From NCBI GenBank assembly GCA_937934645.1, contig CALGYZ010000019.1, positions 1 through 24,211 on the forward strand: DNA of 24,211 bases, given 5' to 3'. This document shows positions 14,208 through 21,294 of the stretch, in pieces. The translations under genes were made by a program, and so were the position numbers. Within the stretch, counting starts at the first letter, position 1; each line of letters starts with the position of its first letter. Source of the DNA: an uncultured Bacillaceae bacterium. GTDB taxonomy: Bacteria; Bacillota; Bacilli; Bacillales; Caldibacillaceae. The notes below the pieces were generated by a model. That model saw only the letters and a list, made by a program, of their open reading frames with translations. It had not been told where the DNA came from and searched no databases.

Positions 14208-16475
14208 CTACTCTCCCTTTTGTAATAATTGATAACTTTTCACGAAATCTTCTTTTGTCAGCCGGCTTAATTCGCCGGGTTCGATCGCAGACTTTTTTGA
14301 CAATCTTAAAGATTGCTGTTGGATGGCTTCATGAATTAAATTCTCGGCAAACCTTCCGTTTCCTCCGGGATATTGTACTGTCATCTGCTGCTTTAGATAC
14401 TTGGCAGCATCCGGATCAATTTTATAGGCATATTTTTTAGCAAACAGATGCATGATTTCTATCAGTTCGTCAATATGATAGTCTGCAAAATGAAAGAATT
14501 TCTTAAATCTGGACTTTAAACCGGGATTGCTTTCCAGAAGCTGTTTCATTTCATCCGGGTACCCTGCAAGGATCACGACAAGATTTTCTTTATGTTTTGT
14601 CATTTCTTCGACAAGAGTATCGATCACCTCTTTACCGTAATCCTGATTGTTCTCCCGGAACAAAGAATAGGCTTCGTCGATAAAAAGCACTCCGCCTAAG
14701 GCTTCTTTAATTTTTTTCTTCGTTTTTATTGCCGATTGTCCGACATAGCCGGCAACTAAATCTGCCCGTCCGCAAACGACCAGATGTCCCCTTTTTAATA
14801 TTCCGCATTCCTTTAATAATTCCGCATAAATTTTGGCAACAGTCGTTTTTCCTGTACCCGGATTACCGGTAAATACCGAATGCAGCTGGATCGGAACAGT
14901 GGGCAAATCCTGCTCTCTTCTGTACTTTTGCATTTTTACAAAGGAAATATATGTACGGACGGCATCCTTTACTTCTTTGAGTCCGATTAATTCATTTAAC
15001 TTCTCCATCGGCGGTTTTTCCGGTTTGTCGGACGGACGCTTAACTTCAAAATCGTCACGGTCGAGTACTGAGTATTGAAAGAGCACAGGAAGGTTGCTTT
15101 CTTTATGTCCTTTTTTAAAAATGGCCTGCATGATTAAATGATGGACCGTGCGGGCATTACCAAAAGTATGATCCACTCTGCTCTGCTCTATTAAATATTT
15201 GAGTTCCCGCTTTGCCGCCGCCGTGAGTACATAGTCATTGGCATGGGCAATTTTTTCTCCGATTTGCAGCAACTCGTCTGTCGAATAATCATCCAACTCG
15301 ATTATATTTGATTCCGGAAAGCGGCTTCTTAACCCCGGATTGGCATCCAGAAACTGCCGCATTTCTTCCGGATAACCGGCCATTATTACGGAAAATTTTC
15401 CTCCGTATTCTTCACTGGTCATCAGGGATACAAGGGTATCAACAGCATTTTGTCCGTAATCATTTTCCGATTGTCCTGGTCTTTTTAAACTGTACGCTTC
15501 ATCTATGAATAAAACACCGCCTAAAGCCTTTTCGACCATCATACGGACGTTTTCTTCCGTTTGGCCGACATAAGCACCGACGAGCTGTGAGCGGTTTGTT
15601 TCAATTACTTCTTTTGTCGGCAATACCCCGAGTTCATAGTATATTTTCGCCAAAAGCCGGGCAATAGTCGTTTTTCCCGTTCCCGGATTTCCTAGTAAAA
15701 TCATGTTCAGGCTTGGTTCATCCACACTTTTGAAGCCTTGTTGCCTTCTGCTTTTTTGATATTTCAAATATTGATAAAATTGGTGAATCCTTTTTTTTAC
15801 ATTTGTTAAACCGATCATTTCATTAAGCTCGTCCAAGGCTGTTTTTTCTTCTTCCTCTTCTTTTTCCGATTGAATTTTTTGATCCCATTGTTCCTTTAAA
15901 TGATTTACTTTTCCGATGCTTTTTTGAATTTGTTCTAGAGTACTCGCATGGATAAAGGTCCGCTTGGATGATTCATGCAAATCTTCTAAAATCGATTTTA
16001 AATGAACAATTTCTTTGCTGATTTGTTCCAGAAATGCAGTCAATTCCGTAAAAAGTTCTATGAAATTTTCATTATCCATTTTCCGGTAAAAGTTCAACTC
16101 ATTTTGTAAATGATCAAATTTTTCATCTACATGATGTAAAAAATGTTCACATATTTCTTTATATCTTTTTAACGTACGTTCTTTATGCAGCGGACTGTCG
16201 GACTCCCTTACCGGAGGAAAAGTCAAATCATGCAAAAGATTTACCTTTTCCGTTAATTTATATTTGCTCACATAACTCCGGGCTTGTTCATTTCCCGGAT
16301 CAATTTCCAATATATGTTCCATCCATTTTCTGATAAAGTCACTGCCTACATTCGTTTTTTCCAATTGTTTCATGTAATCGATCATGAGCCCGGATATTTT
16401 TTCCGGCTGGTTCGCACAGTAATGGTCATATTTTTCTATAATTATATCTAAAAGCTGATCATTTACTTTTTTCAT
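14208..16475 (-). CDS. SpoVK/CbbX-like protein with two tandem AAA+ ATPase modules
   Basis: This 755-residue protein has a helical, charged N-terminal region (about 1-215, ending in a Glu-rich stretch) and two AAA+ modules of the CbxX/CfqX/SpoVK type. Module 1 has LGNPGTGKTTIARLL (Walker A about 262-270), GGVLFIDEAYSLKRPG (Walker B about 321-329) and GNARTVHHLI (sensor 2). Module 2 repeats these with TGNPGTGKTTVAKIY (about 537-545), GGVLFIDEAYSLF (about 596-604) and GNGRFAENLI. Both modules look catalytically intact. B. subtilis SpoVK has one module in about 320 residues; this is a two-module relative. Neighbours tlp and sspN suggest, but do not prove, a sporulation role. The start is uncertain: ATG 16475 has AGGA six bases upstream, while ATG 16499 and GTG 16508 have weaker sites. 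Confidence 0.9.
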   Translation of the reverse strand: MKKVNDQLLDIIIEKYDHYCANQPEKISGLMIDYMKQLEKTNVGSDFIRKWMEHILEIDPGNEQARSYVSKYKLTEKVNLLHDLTFPPVRESDSPLHKERTLKRYKEICEHFLHHVDEKFDHLQNELNFYRKMDNENFIELFTELTAFLEQISKEIVHLKSILEDLHESSKRTFIHASTLEQIQKSIGKVNHLKEQWDQKIQSEKEEEEEKTALDELNEMIGLTNVKKRIHQFYQYLKYQKSRRQQGFKSVDEPSLNMILLGNPGTGKTTIARLLAKIYYELGVLPTKEVIETNRSQLVGAYVGQTEENVRMMVEKALGGVLFIDEAYSLKRPGQSENDYGQNAVDTLVSLMTSEEYGGKFSVIMAGYPEEMRQFLDANPGLRSRFPESNIIELDDYSTDELLQIGEKIAHANDYVLTAAAKRELKYLIEQSRVDHTFGNARTVHHLIMQAIFKKGHKESNLPVLFQYSVLDRDDFEVKRPSDKPEKPPMEKLNELIGLKEVKDAVRTYISFVKMQKYRREQDLPTVPIQLHSVFTGNPGTGKTTVAKIYAELLKECGILKRGHLVVCGRADLVAGYVGQSAIKTKKKIKEALGGVLFIDEAYSLFRENNQDYGKEVIDTLVEEMTKHKENLVVILAGYPDEMKQLLESNPGLKSRFKKFFHFADYHIDELIEIMHLFAKKYAYKIDPDAAKYLKQQMTVQYPGGNGRFAENLIHEAIQQQSLRLSKKSAIEPGELSRLTKEDFVKSYQLLQKGE

Positions 16476-16555
16476 TTTTGTTCCTGTTCTCTTTGTCATG
16501 TTAATCACAAACTCTTTCTATTATTCTTATCGTTTTTTATTTCCTTTCCGAAAAT

Positions 16556-16585
16556 ATTATACATTCGAAAAGGTTTTCAATGCAA
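16556..16585 (-). promoter_or_regulatory. Possible promoter of the spoVK-like unit
   Basis: The minus strand has a perfect TATAAT (16561-16556), with TTGCAT (16585-16580) 18 bases upstream. The -35 matches only three of six positions, and I could not fit a sporulation sigma-factor consensus here, so the sigma specificity is open. Confidence 0.4.
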
Positions 16586-16637
16586 ACCGGGCAGAAAATA
16601 TAACTTTTAGTTGAGGATTAAAATCCGGAGGGAAAAT

Positions 16638-16676
16638 AAATCAGGAGACCGGTTAAGAGATCGGATCTCCTGATTT
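16638..16676. terminator. Terminator after tlp
   Basis: AAATCAGGAGA (16638-16648) and TCTCCTGATTT (16666-16676) are perfect 11-base arms around a 17-base loop. It lies just past the tlp stop on the minus strand. The T-run is stronger on the plus strand, but no plus-strand gene precedes it. Confidence 0.8.
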
Positions 16677-16682
16677 TTTTAT

Positions 16683-16904
16683 CTATTCATATTGATCATG
16701 ATACTCGTCCCTGATTTCTTCCCTCATCGCAGCGATACTTTCTCTCCGGCGTTCGTTCTTCGCACGGATTTGTTCTTTTTGTTCTTCACTGGCGGTTTTC
16801 ATTGACTCCTCTGCTTCGCGGATATTTTCAATTGTATTTTGAATCATGTTTTGCAGCTTTTCGATGTTGTCGGAACGATCATCCGGCTTCGGCTGATGTT
16901 TCAT
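16683..16904 (-). CDS. tlp: Small acid-soluble spore protein Tlp
   Basis: This 73-residue, highly charged helical protein matches Tlp, a minor small acid-soluble protein of the forespore whose name derives from a weak thioredoxin resemblance. Recognisable elements are the opening KPDDRSDNIEKLQNMIQNTI and the run EESMKTASEEQKEQIRAKNE, with an Arg-rich and then acidic end. The start is ATG at 16904 with AGGAGG seven bases upstream. It follows sspN by 64 bases with no terminator between, giving the sspN-tlp pair known in B. subtilis, where it is transcribed in the forespore by sigma G. Confidence 0.93.
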   Translation of the reverse strand: MKHQPKPDDRSDNIEKLQNMIQNTIENIREAEESMKTASEEQKEQIRAKNERRRESIAAMREEIRDEYHDQYE

Positions 16905-16968
16905 GAAGCAACCTCCTTGAGCTTATTAGTCAAAGTATACTTTTTATCGTGTTCTTCCTTGCAGATAT

Positions 16969-17112
16969 TTATTCACCTTTCGTTTGGATCACATGAGGCT
17001 GTTTTCCAGATTGGTCTTGCATTTTTTTGCCTTTGTTACCGCCGGCTTCCCTTGTATTAAGTCCGATATGATCCGGCTGAAACTGCTTTGAATTCCGCTT
17101 TGGATTACCCAT
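16969..17112 (-). CDS. sspN: Small acid-soluble spore protein N
   Basis: This 47-residue basic protein is SspN, a minor forespore-specific protein. It opens with MGNPKRNSKQFQPDHIGLNT and ends QDQSGKQPHVIQTKGE, matching the SspN pattern of an NK/GEKM-type centre and a terminal QTKGE. The start is ATG at 17112 with GGAGGG eight bases upstream. It is the first gene of the sspN-tlp pair. The protein is far shorter than the DNA-protecting alpha/beta-type proteins, and its individual role in B. subtilis is minor. Confidence 0.93.
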   Translation of the reverse strand: MGNPKRNSKQFQPDHIGLNTREAGGNKGKKMQDQSGKQPHVIQTKGE

Positions 17113-17134
17113 TCTCTAATCCCTCCTCAGGGAT

Positions 17135-17164
17135 TAGAATGCTTCATATCGAGCTTTTATATGT
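17135..17164 (-). promoter_or_regulatory. Candidate sigma-G promoter of sspN-tlp
   Basis: The minus strand has CATTCTA (17141-17135), fitting the forespore -10 consensus CATNHTA, with ACATA (17164-17160) 18 bases upstream, one base from the -35 consensus GHATR. The leader would be only about 15-20 bases. The -10 overlaps a perfect 9-base inverted repeat (17115-17123 and 17130-17138) whose loop holds part of the ribosome binding site. Confidence 0.55.
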
Positions 17165-17176
17165 AATAAAAATATA

Positions 17177-17211
17177 AAAAAATGTAAGCAAATTGAGCGC
17201 TTACATTTTTT
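17177..17211 (-). terminator. Terminator after the fbpB-like gene
   Basis: AAAAAATGTAAGC (17177-17189) and GCTTACATTTTTT (17199-17211) are perfect 13-base arms around a 9-base loop, followed on the minus strand by a T-rich run. It lies 12 bases past the stop of the small basic protein gene. Confidence 0.85.
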
Positions 17212-17222
17212 GTATGTATTCT

Positions 17223-17354
17223 TTATTTTGCTTTAGCAGTATATTTTTCTTCAATTTTCTTTTCAATTCTCTCTAATATTTCCTGATCTTTCAAAATTTG
17301 TAATTTATTTTCAAGAACAAGCTCATTGAATGTCAATTTTCTTTTCTTTCTCAT
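17223..17354 (-). CDS. FbpB-like small basic protein
   Basis: This 43-residue protein begins MRKKRKLTFNELVLENKLQI and continues with a Glu/Lys/Ile helix. The pattern of a basic start followed by (S/T)F-x-ELV-x-ENK and an L-x-D-x-x-x-L-x-x-I-E motif is that of the FbpB family of small basic proteins. In B. subtilis FbpB is Fur-regulated and assists the small RNA FsrA in the iron-sparing response, repressing iron-rich enzymes. The gene lies between aconitase and sspN; AAGGAG is ten bases before the ATG. No Fur box is evident upstream. It is too short for most gene callers. The family call is from remembered pattern only. Confidence 0.72.
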   Translation of the reverse strand: MRKKRKLTFNELVLENKLQILKDQEILERIEKKIEEKYTAKAK

Positions 17355-17490
17355 CCTGCTCACGCTCCTTTACTTATATAGTATCATTTATCTTTTCCGA
17401 TTTATGCAAAAATTATGACAAACTTTCGAAAATTTTTGATAAATCAACAATCTTCTTCATAAAACGAGACAGGTTAATGTGCTTATTCGA

Positions 17491-17536
17491 CAAAAAAATC
17501 CCTTATTGAAACGGGAAATGCGTTTCAATAAGGGAT
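17491..17536 (-). terminator. Terminator of the aconitase gene
   Basis: ATCCCTTATTGAAACG (17498-17513) and CGTTTCAATAAGGGAT (17521-17536) are perfect 16-base arms around a 7-base loop, followed on the minus strand by a seven-T run. It begins 12 bases past the stop codon. Confidence 0.93.
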
Positions 17537-17548
17537 AAGTAACATTGT

Positions 17549-20275
17549 TTAGTTGGATACTTTGGAGTTTTTCAATTTATCGCGTAATACCATTTGCAGA
17601 ATACCGCCGTGACGATAATAGTCAATTTCGACATCGGAATCGAAACGTACAATCGCTTCGAACTCGATTACATCGCCATTTTCTTTCTTAGCCGTTACTT
17701 TAACTGTGTCACGCGGCTTTAAGTCTTCATCGATATGGACATCGATGACTTCTTTTCCGGTTAAGCCGAGTGTTTCAGCGCTTTCGCCTTCTTTGAATTG
17801 TAACGGCAGTACACCCATTAATGCAAGGTTTGAACGGTGAATCCGTTCGAAGCTTTGGGCGATTACTGTCTTAATACCGAGCAGATTTGTTCCTTTTGCT
17901 GCCCAGTCACGGGAAGATCCCATACCGTAGTCATGTCCTGCTAGTACAACGAGTCCTGTTCCTTGCTCTTTGTACTTCATGGCTGCATCATAAATGGACA
18001 TGACTTCTCCCGTCGGCCAGTAAGTTGTATATCCGCCTTCGGTTCCCGGGGCAATCTGGTTACGGATGCGGATGTTAGCAAAAGTTCCGCGCATCATTAC
18101 TTCGTGGTTACCACGGCGTGAACCGTAAGAGTTAAAGTCACGCGGCTCTACTCCGTTTTCGATCAGGTATTTGCCCGCAGGTGTATTAACACCGATGGCT
18201 CCTGCCGGTGAAATATGGTCAGTTGTTACAGAGTCACCGAACTTACCGATGACACGTAAACCAGTAAGTGGTTTGATTTCTTCCGGATCAGGCGACAAGT
18301 TTTCGAAGAAAGGCGGGTTTTGAATATATGTTGATTTTTCGTCCCAGTCGTACAGCGGTTCATCGCTTGTTTCAATTGCATTCCAGCGTTCGTTGTCGTC
18401 AAATACCCGCTCATATTCTTTGCGGAACAGTTCAGGTGTAACAGTGCGTTTTACGAGTTCGTTTACTTCTTGTGCTGTCGGCCAAATATCTTTCAGGTAT
18501 ACGTCATTGCCGTCTTTGTCTTTTCCGATCGGATCCTTGGCCAGGTCAATATCAACAGTACCTGCTAATGCATAGGCAACAACCAACGGCGGTGAAGCGA
18601 GATAGTTACCTTTCACCAGCGGATGGATCCGTCCTTCAAAGTTACGGTTTCCGGACAATACGGATGTTACGAGCAAGTCACTGTCAGAGATTGCTTTTTC
18701 AATTTCAGGAAGCAACGGTCCTGAGTTACCGATACATGTCGTACATCCGTAACCGACCAGGTTAAATCCGATTTCTTCAAGATACGGCATCAAGCCTGAA
18801 TCTTTCAGATAACCGGTAACAACTTTTGACCCCGGAGCAAGGGATGTTTTTACGTATTTCGGTGGCTTCAATCCTTTTTCAACAGCTTTTTTCGCAACTA
18901 ACCCTGCTCCCAACATAACATGCGGGTTGGATGTGTTTGTACAGCTGGTGATCGCTGCAATGGCCACCGCACCGGTTTTCATAGTTTCCTTTGTTCCGTC
19001 AGCATATTCAACGGTAGCTGTTTTATCCAGCTCTTTTTCGTCCAGACCGAAGCCTTGGTTGCCTTGCGGCGCGCTTACTGCGTTCCGGAATGATTCTTTC
19101 ATTTCTGATAAAGGAATTAAGTCTTGCGGACGTTTAGGTCCGGACAAGTTTGCTTCAATTGTAGAAAGATCAAGTTCAACAACATCAGTATATGTCGGAT
19201 CTTCGCTTTCAGGAGTAAAGAACAGATCGTTCTTTTGCAAGTATGTTTTAACCAGTTCGATATGCTCTTCACTGCGTCCTGTCAAACGTAAGTATGCCAG
19301 TGACTCTTCGTCTACCGGGAAGAATCCGCAAGTTGCTCCGTATTCAGGTGCCATGTTTGCGATCGTTGCACGATCAGCAAGCGGCAATTCAGATACACCC
19401 GGTCCGAAGAACTCGACAAATTTTCCTACTACGCCTTTTTGACGCAATAGCTGAGTTACTTTTAATGCCAGGTCAGTAGCTGTTGCACCTTCCGGAAGTT
19501 TTCCGGTCAATTTGACTCCGATTACTTCAGGAATCGGGAAGTATGACGGTTGTCCCAGCATTCCTGCTTCAGCTTCAATCCCACCAACTCCCCATCCGAG
19601 TACACCAAGACCGTTAATCATTGTCGTATGGGAGTCAGTACCGACCAATGTGTCCGGAAATGCCAGATATTCGCCGTTTTCTTCCTCAACCGCATGTACT
19701 ACACTGGCCAAGTATTCAAGGTTTACCTGGTGAACAATTCCTGTTGCCGGCGGTACGGCACGATAGTTTTTGAACGCTTTTTGTGCCCAGTTCAGGAATT
19801 GATAACGTTCGGCGTTTCTTTCAAATTCCAATTCCATGTTCAAGCGTAGTGCATCATTCGTTCCATACTTATCAACCTGTACAGAGTGGTCGATAACAAG
19901 GTCCACCGGAATTTCCGGGTTAATTTCTTCAGGATCTCCGCCCATGTCAGCCATGGCTTTTCTCAATGATGCCAAGTCAACCACTGCCGGAACTCCGGTA
20001 AAGTCCTGCAAAATAACACGGGATGGTTTAAATGGAACCTCTGCATCTTTTACTTCATCAGAACCCCATTTTGCCAAATTCTCCACATGTTCTTTTGTAA
20101 TGACACGGCCGTCTACTTGACGGAGCACAGACTCAAGTAAAACACGGATTGAATACGGCAAACGTGAAATTTTTGTCAGACCAGCTTCTTCCAAAGACTT
20201 TAAACGATAGTAGTTATAACGTTTGCCATTCAGTTCAAAAGATTGTCTTGAGTCATACAAGTTTTGCTTTGACAA
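17549..20275 (-). CDS. acnA: Aconitate hydratase (aconitase A)
   Basis: This 908-residue monomeric [4Fe-4S] enzyme interconverts citrate and isocitrate in the TCA cycle; the B. subtilis form (CitB, 909 aa) is also an RNA-binding regulator in iron-poor cells. Cluster ligands are visible as AITSCTNTSNP (Cys445) and GYGCTTCIGNSGP (Cys511, Cys514). Other signatures are TGVPAVVDLASLR, GTDSHTTMINGLGVLGWGVGG and, in the swivelling C-terminal domain, GHDYGMGSSRDWAAKG. The start is TTG at 20275 with AAGGGGGG seven bases upstream, giving a protein that aligns in length with CitB; an ATG at 20317 would add 14 residues and has no site. It is a single-gene unit with a CcpC-type operator upstream and is probably repressed when citrate is low. 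Confidence 0.97.
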   Translation of the reverse strand: MSKQNLYDSRQSFELNGKRYNYYRLKSLEEAGLTKISRLPYSIRVLLESVLRQVDGRVITKEHVENLAKWGSDEVKDAEVPFKPSRVILQDFTGVPAVVDLASLRKAMADMGGDPEEINPEIPVDLVIDHSVQVDKYGTNDALRLNMELEFERNAERYQFLNWAQKAFKNYRAVPPATGIVHQVNLEYLASVVHAVEEENGEYLAFPDTLVGTDSHTTMINGLGVLGWGVGGIEAEAGMLGQPSYFPIPEVIGVKLTGKLPEGATATDLALKVTQLLRQKGVVGKFVEFFGPGVSELPLADRATIANMAPEYGATCGFFPVDEESLAYLRLTGRSEEHIELVKTYLQKNDLFFTPESEDPTYTDVVELDLSTIEANLSGPKRPQDLIPLSEMKESFRNAVSAPQGNQGFGLDEKELDKTATVEYADGTKETMKTGAVAIAAITSCTNTSNPHVMLGAGLVAKKAVEKGLKPPKYVKTSLAPGSKVVTGYLKDSGLMPYLEEIGFNLVGYGCTTCIGNSGPLLPEIEKAISDSDLLVTSVLSGNRNFEGRIHPLVKGNYLASPPLVVAYALAGTVDIDLAKDPIGKDKDGNDVYLKDIWPTAQEVNELVKRTVTPELFRKEYERVFDDNERWNAIETSDEPLYDWDEKSTYIQNPPFFENLSPDPEEIKPLTGLRVIGKFGDSVTTDHISPAGAIGVNTPAGKYLIENGVEPRDFNSYGSRRGNHEVMMRGTFANIRIRNQIAPGTEGGYTTYWPTGEVMSIYDAAMKYKEQGTGLVVLAGHDYGMGSSRDWAAKGTNLLGIKTVIAQSFERIHRSNLALMGVLPLQFKEGESAETLGLTGKEVIDVHIDEDLKPRDTVKVTAKKENGDVIEFEAIVRFDSDVEIDYYRHGGILQMVLRDKLKNSKVSN

Positions 20276-20354
20276 AAGAATTCCCCCCTTGGAAGAAATA
20301 TTGGGAAAATCGGCCATAGTAAAGCTATTTTAATTTTCCCTCCATGTCTATATT

Positions 20355-20360
20355 AATATA
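20355..20360 (-). promoter_or_regulatory. -10 element of acnA
   Basis: The minus strand reads TATATT. Transcription would start near 20348, giving a leader of about 70 bases to the TTG start. The -35 region (CATATT, 17 bases upstream) is weak. Confidence 0.45.
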
Positions 20361-20401
20361 ATTTAAAAGATAAGTAAAATATGAGTATTTTATAATTAAA
20401 C

Positions 20402-20416
20402 ATAACTTTTACTTAT
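20402..20416. promoter_or_regulatory. CcpC-type operator of acnA
   Basis: ATAACTTTTACTTAT is an exact ATAA-N7-TTAT dyad, the site bound by the LysR-type regulator CcpC at B. subtilis citB. Its centre lies about 61 bases upstream of the predicted start, and a half site (ATAA on plus, 20370-20373) lies about 24 upstream. In B. subtilis the equivalents are at about -66 and -27. Confidence 0.65.
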
Positions 20417-20471
20417 CATCGAAAACATAAAAAATATATTTTTATTAGAAATAAAAAATTAAAACCGGTCC

Positions 20472-20488
20472 ATGTAAAGCGTTTACAT
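20472..20488. promoter_or_regulatory. Palindrome upstream of acnA, resembling a cre site
   Basis: ATGTAAA and TTTACAT flank a GCG centre. The element resembles a CcpA cre site but has one extra base relative to the TGNAANCGNTNNCA consensus. It is about 125 bases upstream of the predicted acnA start and just ahead of a possible 34-aa plus-strand ORF. Confidence 0.35.
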
Positions 20489-20513
20489 TAATTACCGATT
20501 CAACGGAGAGATT

Positions 20514-20618
20514 ATGGCTTACCACCAGAAAAATGAAATGTTTCCCCGGATGAAAAAGAATATTTTGCTTGTTGATTTAAATGACTATTTTACTTCTATA
20601 ATAAAAAAGGTCGGATAA
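20514..20618 (+). CDS. Candidate 34-residue small ORF
   Basis: An ATG with GGAG five bases upstream opens a 34-codon frame on the plus strand between acnA and the coiled-coil protein gene. The product starts MAYHQKNEMFPRMKKN and continues with a short amphipathic or hydrophobic stretch (ILLVDLNDYFTSIIKKVG). I do not recognise it. The stop lies five bases before a hairpin shared with the convergent gene. A palindrome lies about 25 bases upstream. The case rests on the ribosome binding site, the sensible composition and the position; it may be chance. Confidence 0.3.
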   Translation: MAYHQKNEMFPRMKKNILLVDLNDYFTSIIKKVG

Positions 20619-20645
20619 AAAGACCGGCGGGTGGATACCGCCGGT
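20614..20645 (-). terminator. Terminator after the 83-aa coiled-coil protein gene
   Basis: ACCGGCGG (20623-20630) and CCGCCGGT (20638-20645) are perfect 8-base GC-rich arms around a 7-base loop, followed on the minus strand by CTTTTTAT. It lies 10 bases past the stop codon. Confidence 0.88.
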
Positions 20646-20655
20646 TAGATTATCG

Positions 20656-20907
20656 TTATTCAATCTCACGGGTCATTTGATCAAGCTCCGATTCATATTT
20701 TTCAAGGACTTTTCTCTGTGTTTCACTTGCCACTTCATGTGCACTCTCAATTTGCTGCCGTGCTTCAACAATTTCCTGATTAAGACGTTTTAAAACATGT
20801 CCGTATTCCGGTGAATTGGGATTTAAGTTTTCATAAAGATTCTTCACTTCTTCAAATCCCTGCTGGGCGGCCTGGAATGCCTGTTGTTTGTTTTTATGAT
20901 AAGGCAT
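20656..20907 (-). CDS. Small coiled-coil protein of unknown function
   Basis: This 83-residue hydrophilic protein starts MPYHKNKQQAFQAAQQGFEE and is almost wholly helix-favouring, rich in Gln, Glu and Lys with heptad-like spacing, interrupted once by NLNPNSPEYG (about 27-36). It therefore looks like a two-helix coiled-coil hairpin. I do not recognise the family; small Bacillus proteins of this type are often spore-associated or cytoplasmic and uncharacterised. The start is ATG at 20907 with AGAGGTG six bases upstream; an in-frame GTG three codons earlier overlaps that site. It is divergent from sspP and occupies the place where B. subtilis has sspO. The function is unknown. Confidence 0.8.
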   Translation of the reverse strand: MPYHKNKQQAFQAAQQGFEEVKNLYENLNPNSPEYGHVLKRLNQEIVEARQQIESAHEVASETQRKVLEKYESELDQMTREIE

Positions 20908-20975
20908 ATCGATCACCTCTTTTATAGATTAAACGGAAGAAAAAATTTTATTCGGTTATCTTTTTGTTTGTTGTA

Positions 20976-20982
20976 CATGATA
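20976..20982 (+). promoter_or_regulatory. Candidate sigma-G -10 element of sspP
   Basis: CATGATA fits the forespore -10 consensus CATNHTA and lies 41 bases before the sspP start codon. The -35 region is poor. The transcript would begin near 20988-20990, immediately before the left arm of the inverted repeat at 20991. Confidence 0.5.
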
Positions 20983-20990
20983 GAAGTTAC

Positions 20991-21203
20991 AGGTCCCCTT
21001 TAGCTGTCTAGGAGGTGATCATTTTGGGAGAAAGAGAAACGAAATACAATAAAGACAATGAAAAATATAAAAGAACGCAACCTGAACCGTTAAGCGGTTC
21101 CAAAAAAGTAAAAAACAAAAACCATTCACGCCAGAATAACAATCCCGGCCACGGAATGTAATAAATTGTTTTATTTGTACATCCCATTCTCTAAAGGGGA
21201 CCT
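20991..21203. repeat. 12-base inverted repeat bracketing sspP
   Basis: AGGTCCCCTTTA (20991-21002) is the exact reverse complement of TAAAGGGGACCT (21192-21203). The right copy runs directly into TTTTTC. The arms enclose sspP and its ribosome binding site. The placement suggests pairing of the 5' and 3' ends of the sspP mRNA just before a U run, in place of an ordinary hairpin terminator. Confidence 0.7.
21024..21161 (+). CDS. sspP: Small acid-soluble spore protein P
   Basis: This 45-residue, basic, Asn-rich protein is SspP, a minor forespore protein. The family core QPEPLSGSKKVKNKNHSRQ is nearly intact, followed by a short Asn/Gly tail. The start is TTG at 21024 behind GGAGGTGAT. In B. subtilis sspO and sspP form a sigma-G-controlled pair next to citB; here sspP is present upstream of acnA but sspO is not visible in the window. 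It is too short for most gene callers. Confidence 0.93.
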   Translation: MGERETKYNKDNEKYKRTQPEPLSGSKKVKNKNHSRQNNNPGHGM

Positions 21204-21294
21204 TTTTCTAACCGAATCATCTAGCATATTTTTCCAAATTGCAGTAAAATCAAAGAAAACAATACATATATTTAATTACATTGGAGGGTACAAA

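Noticed and set aside
17355..17400. Fur box before the fbpB-like gene
   Set aside because: The sequence is AT-rich with a partial match only and no dyad of the expected form.
18927..19442. 171-residue open frame on the plus strand
   Set aside because: It is antisense to acnA, has no ribosome binding site and its composition reflects the opposite-strand codons.
20472..20488. Consensus CcpA cre site
   Set aside because: The palindrome has one base too many relative to the cre consensus on either strand; it is kept only as a cre-like element.
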